Shown here piece by piece: positions 24,776 to 35,066 of a DNA stretch of 50,975 nucleotides. The DNA is from a bacterium. Its GTDB lineage: Bacteria > Verrucomicrobiota > Verrucomicrobiia > Limisphaerales > UBA11358. The notes beneath the pieces are model-generated. The model did not search any database and was not told where the DNA came from. It saw only the letters and a program-made list of their open reading frames with translations. The first letter of the stretch is position 1. Each line of letters starts with the position of its first letter. The translations under genes were made by a program, and so were the position numbers. Location of the stretch: the NCBI GenBank assembly GCA_021780905.1, contig JAJXXW010000091.1, forward strand, positions 1 through 50,975. Direction: 5' to 3'.

Positions 24776-24833
24776 GAATGAAATTGTCGCCGCTAAAAAT
24801 TTGCGAACAAGTCGAAAAACGAATCAAGCAATC

Positions 24834-25400
24834 TCACTCGCGCAGCGTGCGCACGTCCACCGCGTCCATGCCGGCGGCGCGGATGGCCTGCAAGCCCAAA
24901 TCCGTGTCCTCGTAGGCGCGGCAAAACCCTGGCGCCACGCCGATGCGCCGCGCCGCTTCGAGAAAAATGTCCGGCGCCGGCTTCTGGCGCTTCACCATTT
25001 CGCTCGTCACCACGGCGGCGAAAAAATGCCGGATTTTTAGGTGTTCCAGCACGTCGCCGATGATTTTCTGCGTGCCGCCGGACGCCACGGCCAGCGGAAT
25101 TTTTCCAAAGTTGGCCCGCGCAATTTCCACGACGGCATGAATCGGCTCGACCTGCGCCATGAGCGGCAGGTAGGCGTTTTCCTTTTCGTGCGCCACCGCG
25201 ATGTGGTCGAGCGAACGGCCCTGCTCCGCCGCGAGCATCTTCAAAATGTCACGCGACGGCACGCCGCCGAGCGAATAAAAACGGTCTTCGGGAAAATGCA
25301 GATTGTGCCGCTGCGTGATCATCTGCCACGCGTGCCAGTGCAGCGGCATCGTGTCGGCCAGCGTGCCGTCGCAGTCGAAAATCAAGCCTTGGGGAATCAT
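24834..25400 (-). CDS. HAD-superfamily phosphatase, beta-phosphoglucomutase type
   Basis: The protein has 188 residues. Motif I is IFDCDGTLADTM (nucleophile Asp, residue about 9), a cap domain follows, motif II is LAVASGG, the motif III lysine lies in KRQKPAPDIF and motif IV is YEDTDLGLQA. The spacing suits the beta-PGM/phosphoglycolate-phosphatase branch. The substrate cannot be told. It lies 57 bp downstream of prfA on the same strand. Confidence 0.88.
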   Translation of the reverse strand: MIPQGLIFDCDGTLADTMPLHWHAWQMITQRHNLHFPEDRFYSLGGVPSRDILKMLAAEQGRSLDHIAVAHEKENAYLPLMAQVEPIHAVVEIARANFGKIPLAVASGGTQKIIGDVLEHLKIRHFFAAVVTSEMVKRQKPAPDIFLEAARRIGVAPGFCRAYEDTDLGLQAIRAAGMDAVDVRTLRE

Positions 25401-25457
25401 AAATGGTAAAATGGTAAAATGGTTGTATTGTTACCTCGCGCGCGCCGATTTTGCCTT

Positions 25458-26537
25458 TCAACTGTTTAACCCTTGCAGCCTTGCTTCCATGTCCTGCGTC
25501 ATCAGCGGTTCAATCAACTCGTCCACATTACCCTCGATGAAATGAGCCAGATTGTAGAGCGTGACCTCAATGCGGTGGTCCGTGACGCGGTTCTGCGGAA
25601 AATTGTAGGTGCGGATCTTTTCGCTGCGTTCGCCGGTGCCCACCTGGTCCTTGCGGTGCGCGGCATATTTCGCGTTCTCCTCGGCGATTTTGATGTCCAG
25701 CAAACGCGAGCGCAAAACCGTCATCGCCTTCGCGCGGTTTTTGATCTGCGACCGCTCGTCAGCGCAGCGCACGATCATGCCGGTCGGCTTGTGGATGATT
25801 TGCACGGCCGAATCGGTGGTGTTCACGCCCTGGCCGCCCTTGCCGGACGCGCGACAGACATTGATCTCCACGTCGTCCGGCTTGATTGCGACGTCCACCT
25901 CCTCGGCCTCGGGCAAAACGGCGACAGTGCAGGTGCTCGTGTGGATGCGGCCCTGCGCCTCGGTCGCCGGCACGCGCTGCACGCGGTGGACGCCGCTCTC
26001 GTATTTCAACCGTTTGAAAACATCCTGACCGATGACCTCGAAAATAATTTCCTTGAATCCGCCCAGGTCGGAAGGATTTGAGTCCAGCGTCTCGGCCTTC
26101 CACCCGCGCGCCTCGGCGTAGCGGCAATACATCCGATACAAATCGGCGGCAAACAGCGCGGATTCCGATCCGCCGGCGCCGGCGCGGATTTCCACGATGG
26201 TGTTGCGCGAATCCGTCGGATCCGGCGGCACAAGACCGAACTGGATTTGCTGCGCCAGTTTTTTCTCGTCCGCCTCGAGCCGCGCGATTTCCTCCTTTGC
26301 CATCACGGCCAGTTCGGATTCGGCGGCTTCTGTTTTGAGCAGTGCGCGGTTGGCAGCCAGGTCGGCGATCGTTTTCGAATACGCCACGCCCGCCGCGACG
26401 AGCGCTTTCAGCCGGGCGTATTCACGCGACAATTCCTGCGCGCGCTGGGGCTGGGCAAAAGTCTCCGGGGCGCTCAACAAGGATTCCAGCTCGGCCAGGC
26501 GCTTGCGGAATCTTTCGATGTGCGGGTGTAAATCCAT
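25458..26537 (-). CDS. prfA: Peptide chain release factor 1
   Basis: The protein has 359 residues. The codon-recognition domain is followed by the GGQ loop [16 protein letters not shown] (about residue 230) and [17 protein letters not shown], the RF1 pattern. It ends stops at UAA and UAG. An amber stop interrupts the HI0074-family gene at 13803, and the presence of RF1 here means UAG should be a true stop in this organism. rpmE lies upstream on the same strand. Confidence 0.95.
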   Translation of the reverse strand: MDLHPHIERFRKRLAELESLLSAPETFAQPQRAQELSREYARLKALVAAGVAYSKTIADLAANRALLKTEAAESELAVMAKEEIARLEADEKKLAQQIQFGLVPPDPTDSRNTIVEIRAGAGGSESALFAADLYRMYCRYAEARGWKAETLDSNPSDLGGFKEIIFEVIGQDVFKRLKYESGVHRVQRVPATEAQGRIHTSTCTVAVLPEAEEVDVAIKPDDVEINVCRASGKGGQGVNTTDSAVQIIHKPTGMIVRCADERSQIKNRAKAMTVLRSRLLDIKIAEENAKYAAHRKDQVGTGERSEKIRTYNFPQNRVTDHRIEVTLYNLAHFIEGNVDELIEPLMTQDMEARLQGLNS

Positions 26538-26606
26538 TTTATTTTAGCCACCGACTTTCACAGATGAAACACGGATGGGAAAAATCTTCGCTTCGCCAAA
26601 AGACAA

Positions 26607-26646
26607 GCCGCCCGCAAGGCCGGAAGATTCCGGCGTTGCGGGCGGC
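26607..26646 (-). terminator. Intrinsic terminator after rpmE
   Basis: A strong hairpin: GCCGCCCGCAA pairs with TTGCGGGCGGC, and inside it GCCGG pairs with CCGGC. On the minus strand it is followed by TTGTCTTTTGG, a T-rich tail. It lies 13 bp after the rpmE stop and ahead of prfA, so it would separate or attenuate the two genes. Confidence 0.75.
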
Positions 26647-26659
26647 GTTGGTCGTAAAG

Positions 26660-26905
26660 CTAGGCTTTTTTCTTTTTCTTCGTGGCGTGCTCGGCCTGGG
26701 CGGCGAGCGTCTTGGCGGCGCGTTGCTGGAATTTGTCCACGCGGCCGGCGGTGTCCACAAACTTCTGCTGGCCGGTGTAAAACGGATGGCAGGCGTTGCA
26801 GATGCCGACAATGATGACCGGCTTGGTGGAGCGCGTCTTGATGACGTTGCCGCAGGCGCAACGAATCTCGGCGTCCACATATTTTGGATGAATGTCCGTT
26901 TTCAT
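26660..26905 (-). CDS. rpmE: Ribosomal protein bL31 (zinc-binding form)
   Basis: The protein has 81 residues, [20 protein letters not shown] and onward. The four zinc cysteines are present (C-A-C and C-N-A-C), so this is the C+ form used under zinc-replete conditions. [20 protein letters not shown] is typical. The C-terminal tail is lysine-rich. The order rpmE-prfA is a common bacterial arrangement. It is divergent from dprA. Confidence 0.95.
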   Translation of the reverse strand: MKTDIHPKYVDAEIRCACGNVIKTRSTKPVIIVGICNACHPFYTGQQKFVDTAGRVDKFQQRAAKTLAAQAEHATKKKKKA

Positions 26906-27022
26906 AAAAAGGGGCGCTAAAACTATCAGAAAACCATCGGATGACAAGGGCGAATTTAAGCGAAAGTGGCCGCGCGCAAAACAATCCTTGCCGCCGTTGG
27001 CGCCAGCCGCTATCAAAATCCC

Positions 27023-28132
27023 ATGGACTCGCGGGAAGCATTCATTGCGCTGAATCTCATCGAGGGCGTCGGGCCCGTGCGCGTCCGCTCGCTCCTGGAG
27101 CAGTTCGGTGACGCGCCGAAAATTCTCGCCGCCACCCCATCCCAGCTCGCCCGCGTCCCCAGCATCGGCGCGGACACGGCGGAAAAGATTTCCGCCTGGG
27201 AAAAATCCGTGGACCTCGCCGGCGAATTGAAACGCATCGCGGATTTCGGCTGCCATGTTTTAATCCAGTCCGACGAGCTTTATCCGCCGTCGTTGCGCGA
27301 GATTTATGATCCACCATTGGTTATTTATGTTCGGGGAAATCTGACATCAAAGGACAAGAACGCCGTGGCGATGGTCGGCTCGCGGATGACGACGCATTAC
27401 GGCATTGAGACCGCGCGCAAACTGGCCTACCAACTCGCCTACACCGGCGTCACCGTGGTGAGCGGTGGGGCGCGCGGCATTGACACCGCAGCGCATCAGG
27501 GCGCGTTGAGCGGCAAGGGGCGGACGATTGCCGTGTTGGGAACGGGAATTAATTTGGTCGCGCCGCCTGAAAATGCAGGGTTATTTGAGCGTATCGCGGC
27601 CAACGGCGCGGTCATCACGCAATTTCCGTTCAACCGGCCGGCGGATAAGCAGAGTTTTCCCATCCGCAACCGCATTGTCGCCGGTATGACGCTGGGCACG
27701 GTGGTCGTCGAGGCGAATTTGACCAGCGGGGCGCTCATCACTGCCAATTTTGCGACGGAATATGGGCGACAGGTGTTCGCTGTCCCGGGCCGAATTGATT
27801 CGCCGCGCAGCAAGGGCTGCCACGACCTGATCAAAAAGGGCGCGAAGCTGTGCGAAGGCATCGAGGACATTTTGAGCGAGTTCGAGTATCTGTTTCCGGC
27901 AAGTAACAAATTGTCGACGGCGAGCGAGACCGGCGTGCTGCCGGCGCTGGAATTGAACGCGAACGAGCAGAAAGTTTTCGCCGCAGTGAAAGCGGACGAC
28001 GAATCCAGCATTGACGAAATCATCCGCGCGAGCGGGCTGCCCAGCTCGGCGGTGAACGTGGCGCTGTTCGGTTTGGAGATGAAGCGGCTGGTGAAACAGT
28101 TGCCGGGGAAAATGTTCGTGCGGAACCCATGA
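27023..28132 (+). CDS. dprA: DNA-processing protein DprA
   Basis: The protein has 369 residues from ATG 27023. A helix-hairpin-helix-like start ([16 protein letters not shown]) is followed by the Rossmann domain ([59 protein letters not shown]). A C-terminal winged-helix-like segment (about 310-365) completes it. DprA loads RecA on incoming single-stranded DNA during natural transformation. Together with the many acquired cassettes, its presence makes uptake of foreign DNA plausible. Confidence 0.95.
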   Translation: MDSREAFIALNLIEGVGPVRVRSLLEQFGDAPKILAATPSQLARVPSIGADTAEKISAWEKSVDLAGELKRIADFGCHVLIQSDELYPPSLREIYDPPLVIYVRGNLTSKDKNAVAMVGSRMTTHYGIETARKLAYQLAYTGVTVVSGGARGIDTAAHQGALSGKGRTIAVLGTGINLVAPPENAGLFERIAANGAVITQFPFNRPADKQSFPIRNRIVAGMTLGTVVVEANLTSGALITANFATEYGRQVFAVPGRIDSPRSKGCHDLIKKGAKLCEGIEDILSEFEYLFPASNKLSTASETGVLPALELNANEQKVFAAVKADDESSIDEIIRASGLPSSAVNVALFGLEMKRLVKQLPGKMFVRNP

Positions 28133-28250
28133 GCAGTAAAATGTCAGCCCCCGAGGCACCCAGATGAAACACAGATTTCGGCTCCGCCGGCAAACCGGCT
28201 TGCTTCATTGGACGCAATAATTTAGAAACTACGGCAAGCAGGAGAATCTT

Positions 28251-29225
28251 ATGGCCAACTATCTCATCATCGGCGGCGACGGCAAGGAATACGGCCCGGT
28301 CACGGACGCAGACTTGCGGCAGTGGATTGCCGAGAACCGGCTCAACGCGCAGTCGCTCGCCAAGTCGGAGGGCGACGCGGAATTTCGTCCGCTGGAGAAA
28401 TTCCCGGAGTTCGCGACGGCGTTCGCCGCCGCCACGCCGGGGACGATTGCGCCGTTCCGTCCGGCGGCTGGGCGGCCGGACCAGGATTACGAACTGGACC
28501 TCGGCGGGTGCATTGCGCGCGGCTGGACGCTGGTGAAGGAAAACATGGGCGTGCTGCTGGTGGGCACGCTGGTTTATCTGCTCAGCCTGGTCGCGATCGG
28601 CGGGATGCATCAAATTCCCATCCTCGGCCCGCTGGTGGCCCTGGCCAACTTGGTGATTTCCGGCCCGCTGATGGCCGGCGTGTTTTACCTGTTCATTCAA
28701 GCCATTCGCGGCGAGCCGGTAGGGATCGGAAACATCTTCGACGGTTTTCGGCGCGGCTTCACCCAGCTATTTCTCGCCACGCTGGTGCAAGGTTTGCTGG
28801 TCGGGCTGTGCCTGGCTCCGGCCATCGTGGTATTCGTAGTGAAATTGCATCCGCTGATCGGCCAGCTCCAATCAGCGCCGCACAGCTCGCCGCAGGCCAT
28901 GATGGATGCCATCAGACCGATTTTGTTCATGCCCTTACTGGTGGGGTTGATCTGCGCGCTCCCGGCGATTTATTTGAGCGTGAGCTGGAAATTCACCCTG
29001 CCGCTGATCATTGACCGGCAAATGGAGTTCTGGCCGGCGATGCAAACCAGCTTCAAAATGGTGAACCGGCACTGGTGGCAGGTCTTCGGGCTGCTGATTT
29101 TGATTGATCTGGTCAGTCTCGCGGGCGTGCTGGCCTGCTGCGTCGGGGTGGTGTTCACCATTCCCGTCGGCATCGCGGCGCTGATGTATGCCTATGAGAC
29201 CCTCTTCAACGCGGAAAAAAGTTAG
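28251..29225 (+). CDS. Membrane protein with N-terminal GYF_2 domain
   Basis: The protein has 324 residues. Residues 1-60 match a GYF_2/DUF4339 domain (YLIIGGDGKEYGPVTDADLR, then W-I-A-E-N-R-L). A linker follows, then about six hydrophobic segments (near residues 100-120, 128-150, 170-195, 215-245, 285-315) as in DUF975/DUF4013-type membrane proteins. The function is unknown; GYF_2 domains bind proline-rich partners. It overlaps the start of the next gene by about 32 bp, so the two are co-expressed. Confidence 0.8.
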   Translation: MANYLIIGGDGKEYGPVTDADLRQWIAENRLNAQSLAKSEGDAEFRPLEKFPEFATAFAAATPGTIAPFRPAAGRPDQDYELDLGGCIARGWTLVKENMGVLLVGTLVYLLSLVAIGGMHQIPILGPLVALANLVISGPLMAGVFYLFIQAIRGEPVGIGNIFDGFRRGFTQLFLATLVQGLLVGLCLAPAIVVFVVKLHPLIGQLQSAPHSSPQAMMDAIRPILFMPLLVGLICALPAIYLSVSWKFTLPLIIDRQMEFWPAMQTSFKMVNRHWWQVFGLLILIDLVSLAGVLACCVGVVFTIPVGIAALMYAYETLFNAEKS

Positions 29226-29850
29226 CCGCACCCAGGCCCGCAACGCCGCGCTGCTGAACCAGCTCGGCACGCCCGGCCTCGGCTCGCTGCTGGCCGGCCG
29301 CTGGTTCGCGGGCACCGGCCAACTGGTTTTGTTCCTCGCCGGCTTCGTCCTGTTTTGCCTGTGGGCCTTTCGCAACCTGTCGCAGTATTACCAGATGATG
29401 TTCAGCGACGCGCCGAAAACCGCCGCGGGCAACGGCCATCTGGCGCTCGTCGGCGTGGCCATTTGCGCGGTGGCGTGGGTGTGGTCGCTGGTGACGAGCC
29501 TGAGCCTGTTCCGCGAGGCGGCGCAGGTCAACCTGGAATCGCTGGAAAGTTTTGCCGCCGGCCAGGTGAAAATGGAGCCGCCGAAAATCATCCTCGCGCT
29601 TTCGGCGTTGCCGCAATGGCAGCGGGACGGCGAAATCATCTCGCGCACATTCGTGTTCAAGGATTTTCCCGCCGCGATGAAATTCGTCAACCTTGTCGCC
29701 GAACTAGCCGAGCAGGCGCAGCATCATCCGGACGTGGACATCCGCTGGAACAAGGTCACGCTCGCGCTCACGACGCACGACGCCGGCGGGCTGACGGAAA
29801 AGGATTTCGCGCTGGCGAAACAGTGCGACGCGCTGTCAGCGCGGGATTGA
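29194..29850 (+). CDS. Membrane domain fused to pterin carbinolamine dehydratase
   Basis: The protein has 218 residues from ATG 29194 (ATG 29188 is also possible). The N-terminal half has two membrane segments (about 32-58 and 80-103) after NQLGTPGLGSLLAGRWFAGT. The C-terminal half is a PCD/DCoH domain: WQRDGEIISRTFVFKDFPAA, then the QHHPDVDIRWNKVTLALTTH catalytic block and GGLTEKDFALA. PCD enzymes dehydrate 4a-hydroxytetrahydrobiopterin. The membrane fusion is unusual. The domain boundary falls in one uninterrupted frame, and it overlaps the previous gene. Confidence 0.85.
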   Translation: MRPSSTRKKVSRTQARNAALLNQLGTPGLGSLLAGRWFAGTGQLVLFLAGFVLFCLWAFRNLSQYYQMMFSDAPKTAAGNGHLALVGVAICAVAWVWSLVTSLSLFREAAQVNLESLESFAAGQVKMEPPKIILALSALPQWQRDGEIISRTFVFKDFPAAMKFVNLVAELAEQAQHHPDVDIRWNKVTLALTTHDAGGLTEKDFALAKQCDALSARD

Positions 29851-31314
29851 CTGGAGCGGGAACGCCGCGCGCGGCGTGCGGCCGATCCAGATGCCGCTCA
29901 CGCCGTATTTCCATTCAAGCTGCGGCAGGTTGGGTTTTTCATCGCCGTTGCCCCGGATGACGAGGCGATCCGCCGGCTTCATTTTATCCACCCAGGGCGC
30001 GTAGGCCTTGGCGTCGCCATTGTTCCATTGGATGCGGTTGTAAGTGGCGAAATCATCCGCCGGCATCAGGACCGGGTCATAGCCGAGGATGTAGCGCCAG
30101 TCGCCATCTGGATTTTTGAAAAACGTCTGGTAAAAAATCCCCATGTCGGCGGAATACAACACGCCGCCGGTTTCCGGCATCCAGCCGTCGAGTTCCGGAT
30201 GCTCAGCCACGGACAGAAACTGCCACGTCAGGTTGCCGGTATAACGGCTGTGCAAATCGCTCGTCACCGCGAAAAACGCGGCGGCGGCGAGGATCAGCGT
30301 CAACAGCAGCCGGCGCGTCGAGTCGGCGGCGAATTTGGCGACCAATAAAAATTCCACTTCCGTCACCATCAACACCAGGAGCGCCGGCCAGCCCCAGTCC
30401 TCCCAGAACCGGCTCACGCGAAAGCCGAGCATCCAGCAGCCGCACACGAGCCAGAAAGCCGGGTTGCGCGCCCACGAAACCGGGTTCGCCTTCGTGAACC
30501 ACCGCAGCGCCACCAGCGCGCCGACAATGATGACCGCCAAAATGTCGCCGCCGAACGGCTGCAACTCCGAAACCTCCGTGCGGTTTGTCGCGTGTTTGCC
30601 GACGCCGTTCAGGGCCAGGGTCAGCGCCTGCGACAGGTATAGCTGCGGATGCAACGTCAGCAGTGCGGCGGCGGCCGTGCCCGCCAGCCACGCGCCGGCC
30701 ACGAGCAGCGCCCAGCGAAATTGCCCGGCAAAGAGAAACGCCGCCACCGGCAGCAGCCACAGATACCAGACGCCGTGAAACAGCGTGGCGGCGCAGATCA
30801 GCAGCGCGAACCCGATGAAATGTTTCCGCTCCGGCCGCGCGGATTGGGCCACGAACAAAATGACCATCAGCGCCGTGATGCTGATCGCGAACGGCCGGCC
30901 GAGCAGCAGCCGTTGCGGCAAGTCCGAGACCACCATCGCCGCCAGCAGCGCCGCCAGCCACGCCTCCGGCCGCTTGAGCCAGGGCCACAGCGCCACGTTC
31001 GCCAGGATGAAAAGACCGGTCACGCAAAACACCACCATCCCTTCCGCGCCCCAGCCGGTCGCGCGATGGATGAAGCCGAGGATCGCGTGCCAGCCGAGGT
31101 TGTGATCCAGCTTGAACGCCGGGCCGGCCACGATGATTTCCGGCCACGGCTTGCCGCTGACGGCCTTGGCACAGTGCCGCAGCGCGTCGTCGCCGGGCAG
31201 ATAGCCGTAGCCGATGATCTTGAGCGGAATGGCGAGGATGACGAAGGCGAGGATCACCCAGACGGCGAGCGGAACGTAGCGGCGGAACCTTTCGGGCAGT
31301 TCAAATTCAAACAT
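29836..31314 (-). CDS. Polytopic membrane protein of unknown function
   Basis: The protein has 492 residues. About ten hydrophobic segments lie in the first 350 residues, followed by a soluble, aromatic-rich domain (about 370-492, for example GDWRYILGYDPVLMPADDF). The acidic pair in YLPGDDALRHCAK after the first helix recalls the first loop of GT-C glycosyltransferases and of lipid-linked sugar transferases, but no firm match can be made. It is convergent with the PCD fusion gene and overlaps it by 15 bp. Confidence 0.75.
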   Translation of the reverse strand: MFEFELPERFRRYVPLAVWVILAFVILAIPLKIIGYGYLPGDDALRHCAKAVSGKPWPEIIVAGPAFKLDHNLGWHAILGFIHRATGWGAEGMVVFCVTGLFILANVALWPWLKRPEAWLAALLAAMVVSDLPQRLLLGRPFAISITALMVILFVAQSARPERKHFIGFALLICAATLFHGVWYLWLLPVAAFLFAGQFRWALLVAGAWLAGTAAAALLTLHPQLYLSQALTLALNGVGKHATNRTEVSELQPFGGDILAVIIVGALVALRWFTKANPVSWARNPAFWLVCGCWMLGFRVSRFWEDWGWPALLVLMVTEVEFLLVAKFAADSTRRLLLTLILAAAAFFAVTSDLHSRYTGNLTWQFLSVAEHPELDGWMPETGGVLYSADMGIFYQTFFKNPDGDWRYILGYDPVLMPADDFATYNRIQWNNGDAKAYAPWVDKMKPADRLVIRGNGDEKPNLPQLEWKYGVSGIWIGRTPRAAFPLQSIPR

Positions 31315-31335
31315 GGCGCGGTAATATTTCGCCCA

Positions 31336-32265
31336 TCAAAACATCTTCGGCACGCCCTCGTCGAGAATTTTCAGGCGCGCGGTGAGTTTTTGCTGCGCGG
31401 CGATTTCCTTCAGCCAGCGCAGCGGCTCATCCATCGCCTCGAACGACAGCTTGAAGGTGCCGTAGTGCATCGGCACAAAAAATTTCGCGCGCAAATCCTT
31501 GAACGCCATCACCGCCTCGTCCGGCCCCATGTGGACTTTGCGAAAACTTTCCGGGTGATACGCGCCGATGGGCAACAGCGCGATTTCCGGCCGCAGTTTT
31601 TCACCGATTTCGGCAAAGCCCCTGAAATAGGCGCTGTCGCCGCAGTGATAAATTTTCCGGCCTTGATACTCCAAAACAAATCCGCCGTAGCCACGATGAT
31701 GGTCATGCAAGGTCCGCGCACCCCAATGTTTGCTGGGCGTGAACGTCACCTTCAGGTCGCGCTGCGAAAAACTTTCCCACCAGTCCAGCTCCACGATGCG
31801 GGCGAAGCCGAGTTTTTTCGCCAGATCGCCCACGCCCCACGGCATGATGCCGATTTTCGTCGCCGGCAATTTGCGCAGCGTCGGTTTGTGGAAATGGTCG
31901 AAATGCGCGTGCGTCAGCAGCACCAGGTCAATCGGCGGCAGGTCGCCGAGGCGCAGGCCGGCCCGCTTGATGCGCTTGAGCAGGAACAGCCAGTTGGCGA
32001 AATTGGGATCCACCAGCACGTTCAAGTCGTTGAACTGGATGAGAAACGATGCGTGGCCGATCCAGGTGAGGGCGATCTGGCCGTGGCGCAGGCGCGGAAA
32101 AATCGGCGGCCGAGGTTCGCCGGTCCGCTTGGTGAACCAGCCTTTCCAGACCAGCTCCTGAAAAAACGTGCGCGGGTTGAAGTGCTTCGCCGGCGTCAAA
32201 TCCTTGAACGAGCGCGGGATTTTCCGGCGCGGCGTTTCGGGACGGCTGGGACTGGCTTTCGTCAC
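31336..32265 (-). CDS. MBL-fold metallohydrolase (UlaG/NAPE-PLD-like)
   Basis: The protein has 309 residues. The zinc-binding motif is LTHAHFDHFHKP (about residues 117-128), and further ligands lie in YHCGDSAYF (Asp about 212) and PMHYGTF (His about 268). The ITWIGHASFLIQ-type start (here LTWIGHASFLIQFN) is typical of the UlaG/NAPE-phospholipase D-like branch. It could hydrolyse a phosphodiester or lactone; the substrate is unknown. It is 21 bp upstream of the membrane protein gene start, same direction. Confidence 0.85.
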   Translation of the reverse strand: MTKASPSRPETPRRKIPRSFKDLTPAKHFNPRTFFQELVWKGWFTKRTGEPRPPIFPRLRHGQIALTWIGHASFLIQFNDLNVLVDPNFANWLFLLKRIKRAGLRLGDLPPIDLVLLTHAHFDHFHKPTLRKLPATKIGIMPWGVGDLAKKLGFARIVELDWWESFSQRDLKVTFTPSKHWGARTLHDHHRGYGGFVLEYQGRKIYHCGDSAYFRGFAEIGEKLRPEIALLPIGAYHPESFRKVHMGPDEAVMAFKDLRAKFFVPMHYGTFKLSFEAMDEPLRWLKEIAAQQKLTARLKILDEGVPKMF

Positions 32266-32441
32266 GGAGGTTGGACTCTAACACCTGCGCCGCGTTCAAC
32301 CAATTTGAAAATCAAGAGGCGCGAAGAAGGCCACAAAGATGGCGAGGGGATTGACACTTTCCCCTTCGCACCCTTCGCGATCATCGCGCGACATTTTTTC
32401 TTTCAAATTGTGCCGCCGCTGCTTCGTGTTAAATTTCCCCC

Positions 32442-32999
32442 ATGGCCGAACTCGACCCGCAACTCGACAAATTTCTCCGCCGCCAGCCCAAGCTCGGTAA
32501 AAATGTCTTCATCGCCAAGACCGCGACGGTCATCGGCGACGTGACGCTGGGCGCGCACAGCAGCGTCTGGTATGGCGCGGTGCTGCGCGGCGACATCAAC
32601 CGCATCGTCGTCGGCCACCACTCGAACGTCCAGGACAACGCCGTGCTGCACCTCGCGGACGATTTCGCGTGCGTGCTCGGCAATTGGGTGACCGTCGGCC
32701 ACAGCGCCGTCGTTCACGCGTGCCGGATCGGCGACGAATGTCTCGTCGGCATGGGCGCGGTGATTTTGGACGGCGCAGTCATCGGCAAACAAAGCATCAT
32801 CGGCGCGAAGGCGCTGGTGACGCAGGGCACGAAGATTCCGCCCGGCTCGCTCGTGCTGGGTGCGCCCGCGAAAGTCGTCCGCAAACTCACGAAGGAAGAA
32901 CGCGCCGGCCTGAAATGGTGGGCACAGAAATATGTGGACAACGGCGCGTATTGCCTGAAAAACGGCATCGGCGTCGGTGCGCCGGTGAGGACTGCATAG
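32442..32999 (+). CDS. Gamma-carbonic anhydrase family protein
   Basis: The protein has 185 residues in a left-handed beta-helix of hexapeptide repeats. The metal histidines are in SNVQDNAVLHLADD and VTVGHSAVVHACRIGD, with the RGDINRIVVGHHSNVQDN segment. The G-M-G-A-V-I-L-D-G-A-V turn matches the CaiE/PaaY/YrdA branch. Whether it hydrates CO2 or serves as an acyltransferase-like accessory cannot be told. Divergent from the MBL gene; the 176-bp gap has an imperfect palindrome of the GCGAAGAAGG/CCTTCGC type near 32320-32400. Confidence 0.9.
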   Translation: MAELDPQLDKFLRRQPKLGKNVFIAKTATVIGDVTLGAHSSVWYGAVLRGDINRIVVGHHSNVQDNAVLHLADDFACVLGNWVTVGHSAVVHACRIGDECLVGMGAVILDGAVIGKQSIIGAKALVTQGTKIPPGSLVLGAPAKVVRKLTKEERAGLKWWAQKYVDNGAYCLKNGIGVGAPVRTA

Positions 33000-33035
33000 A
33001 GCTTGCCGGAGACTTCGCGCGTCCCGCGCCGGGCG

Positions 33036-35066
33036 TCAGCGAATTTGGGCAAGCAAAAAATCCCGCAACTCGGAAATTTTCAGCCGCTCCTGCTTGCCGT
33101 CGTCGCGATAACGAATTGTCACCGTGTCGAGCAACTCCGGTTTTTCGCCGAGCGTGTCAAAATCAATCGTCACGCAAAACGGCGTGCCCGCCTCGTCCTG
33201 GCGCGCGTAGCGGCGGCCAATCGAACCGCCGTCGTCGTAAAACACGTTCATCCACGGCCGGAGCAAATCGCGGACGGCCTGCGCCTTTTTCACCAGCTCC
33301 GGCTTGTTTTTCAGCAGCGGCAGCACGGCCACCTTGATTGGCGCGACGCGCGGATGAAATTTCATCGTCACGGTCGTTTCGCTCCTGCCCTTTTCGTCGG
33401 TCTTGGTCGTCTCGGCATACGCGTTGGCGATGAGCGCGAGAATCAGCCGGTCCACGCCCGCGCTCGGCTCGATGACGTGCGGAATGTATTGGCCTTTCGC
33501 CAGACCGTTCGCGTCGTCCGTCGCCTGCTGCGAGATTTGTTCCGCCGTTTCATCCGGCTTCGCGCACTTCGTCAGGTAATTTTTCCGGTGGTCGTAATAA
33601 CTTTTCCACAGCGCGTCCTGTTTGTCCTTCGGCAATTTCGCCCACGCGGCGCGCAGTTCCTCGTCAAACACGCCCATCGGCTTACCGGAAAATCGCTGGT
33701 GCTGCGACAGGTCAAAATCGCTGCGCGCGGCAATGCCTTCCAGCTCGTCGCCCTTCACTTCGCCATTTTCGTCCTTTTTGCTGAACGGGAACTTGAACAA
33801 AATGTCCACGCAGGCGCGGGCGTAATGCGCGAGTTCTTCTTTTGTCTGAATGTGAAAACCGAGCGTGGCGCGTGACAATCCAATGCCTTCGTAAAAACGC
33901 ACGCGTTCCTCGACCCAGTATTGATGCCACGCTTGCCAGCCCCAATTCGGCTGCGGCTCGCCCGGATGTCCGGTTTCAGAAACTTTTACGACGTTGCCGT
34001 GAATCGCTTCGATGACTTCATCCGGCTTGATGAAAAATTCAAGTTCCATCTGCTCGAACTCGCGCGAGCGGAAGGTGAAATTGCGCGGCGTGACTTCGTT
34101 GCGGAACGCCTTGCCGACCTGCGCGATGCCGAACGGCACCTTCTGGCGCGACGTTTCCAGCACATTTTTGAACTGCGCGAAAATGGCTTGGGCGGTTTCC
34201 GGGCGGAGATAAACAATGTTTTCTTCGCTCTCAACCGGTCCAGCGTAGGATTTGAACATCAAATTGAAAGGCATAGGAGCGCGAAGTTCACCGCCAGTTT
34301 CAGGATGAAAATCAATTGAATTTTCAACTTTGGCCTGTTTTTCGCCCAAGAAAATGAAATCTTGAAAGCCAGATGCTTCGTAGAATGCAATCGCAAGTTT
34401 CCTCGCGCTCTCAATTGGTTTTCCTGGCTGTAGCAAAACGCAAAATCTCTTGAAGAGAATATCTTTGTCAATTTGTGAAGAAATCTCTCCTCTTTTGATT
34501 GAAGAAACTAGTGTTTCAAATGCCAGAGGGTTTGCATTTACCTCTTCAAATTTTTCTGCCGGAAGACTTGCTTTCAAAGTCTCGATAGCTTTTGAATCAG
34601 GAATCTCTTTCTCCAAAAGTTGTTTTAGCGCATCTTCGCTGGTTATTGTCGGGGAAAATTCTTCAATTAAGCGGGAATAAACCTGAGTATTTGCCGAACG
34701 ACGGCAAACACCTGCAAAGCTAACAGCTATTCCGCCTTGCGGGTCAACTTGGTCAGCACGAACTCGTTTGTTAGTAATTGAACATTCCCGCATCAAATCC
34801 GCAAACGTATCCACATGCCCGCTGGCCTTCCAAATGGCGGGCGACATGATGATGGTCGCTTCGAGGCCGGCGACGTCGTCGCGCTGGCGGGTCATGGCGT
34901 GCCACCAAAGCTCCTTGACGTTGCGCTTGAGTTCCGCGCCGAGCGGGCCGTAGTCCCAGAACCCGTTGATGCCGCCGTAAATCTCCGACGACTGAAAAAT
35001 GAACCCGCGCCGCTTGCACAGCGACACGATTTTTTCCATCTGCAAATTCTCTTTGGGTTCGGCCAT
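33036..35066 (-). CDS. glyQS: Glycyl-tRNA synthetase, single-chain alpha2 type
   Basis: The protein has 676 residues from ATG 35066 ([20 protein letters not shown]). Class II core: [20 protein letters not shown], motif 2 [20 protein letters not shown], and motif 3 in [14 protein letters not shown]. The C-terminal anticodon-binding domain is [19 protein letters not shown] onward. This homodimeric form contrasts with the alpha2-beta2 type. Residues about 93-268 (34255-34790) form the catalytic insertion and are strikingly A+T-rich compared with both flanks. It is head-to-head with uvrA, 136 bp apart. Confidence 0.93.
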   Translation of the reverse strand: MAEPKENLQMEKIVSLCKRRGFIFQSSEIYGGINGFWDYGPLGAELKRNVKELWWHAMTRQRDDVAGLEATIIMSPAIWKASGHVDTFADLMRECSITNKRVRADQVDPQGGIAVSFAGVCRRSANTQVYSRLIEEFSPTITSEDALKQLLEKEIPDSKAIETLKASLPAEKFEEVNANPLAFETLVSSIKRGEISSQIDKDILFKRFCVLLQPGKPIESARKLAIAFYEASGFQDFIFLGEKQAKVENSIDFHPETGGELRAPMPFNLMFKSYAGPVESEENIVYLRPETAQAIFAQFKNVLETSRQKVPFGIAQVGKAFRNEVTPRNFTFRSREFEQMELEFFIKPDEVIEAIHGNVVKVSETGHPGEPQPNWGWQAWHQYWVEERVRFYEGIGLSRATLGFHIQTKEELAHYARACVDILFKFPFSKKDENGEVKGDELEGIAARSDFDLSQHQRFSGKPMGVFDEELRAAWAKLPKDKQDALWKSYYDHRKNYLTKCAKPDETAEQISQQATDDANGLAKGQYIPHVIEPSAGVDRLILALIANAYAETTKTDEKGRSETTVTMKFHPRVAPIKVAVLPLLKNKPELVKKAQAVRDLLRPWMNVFYDDGGSIGRRYARQDEAGTPFCVTIDFDTLGEKPELLDTVTIRYRDDGKQERLKISELRDFLLAQIR
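34255..34790. other. A+T-rich mosaic segment within glyQS
   Basis: This 0.5-kb part of the glycyl-tRNA synthetase gene uses many A/T-ending codons (runs such as GAAGAAATCTCTCCTCTTTT) while the sequence on both sides is G+C-rich with C/G-ending codons. The borders lie close to the start and end of the variable insertion domain. The frame is uninterrupted. It looks like a segment replaced by recombination with a foreign gene. Confidence 0.6.

Noticed and set aside
30649..32544. 631-residue open frame antisense to the membrane protein and MBL genes
   Set aside because: It is a shadow of two well-supported genes and shows arginine/glutamine-rich nonsense sequence.
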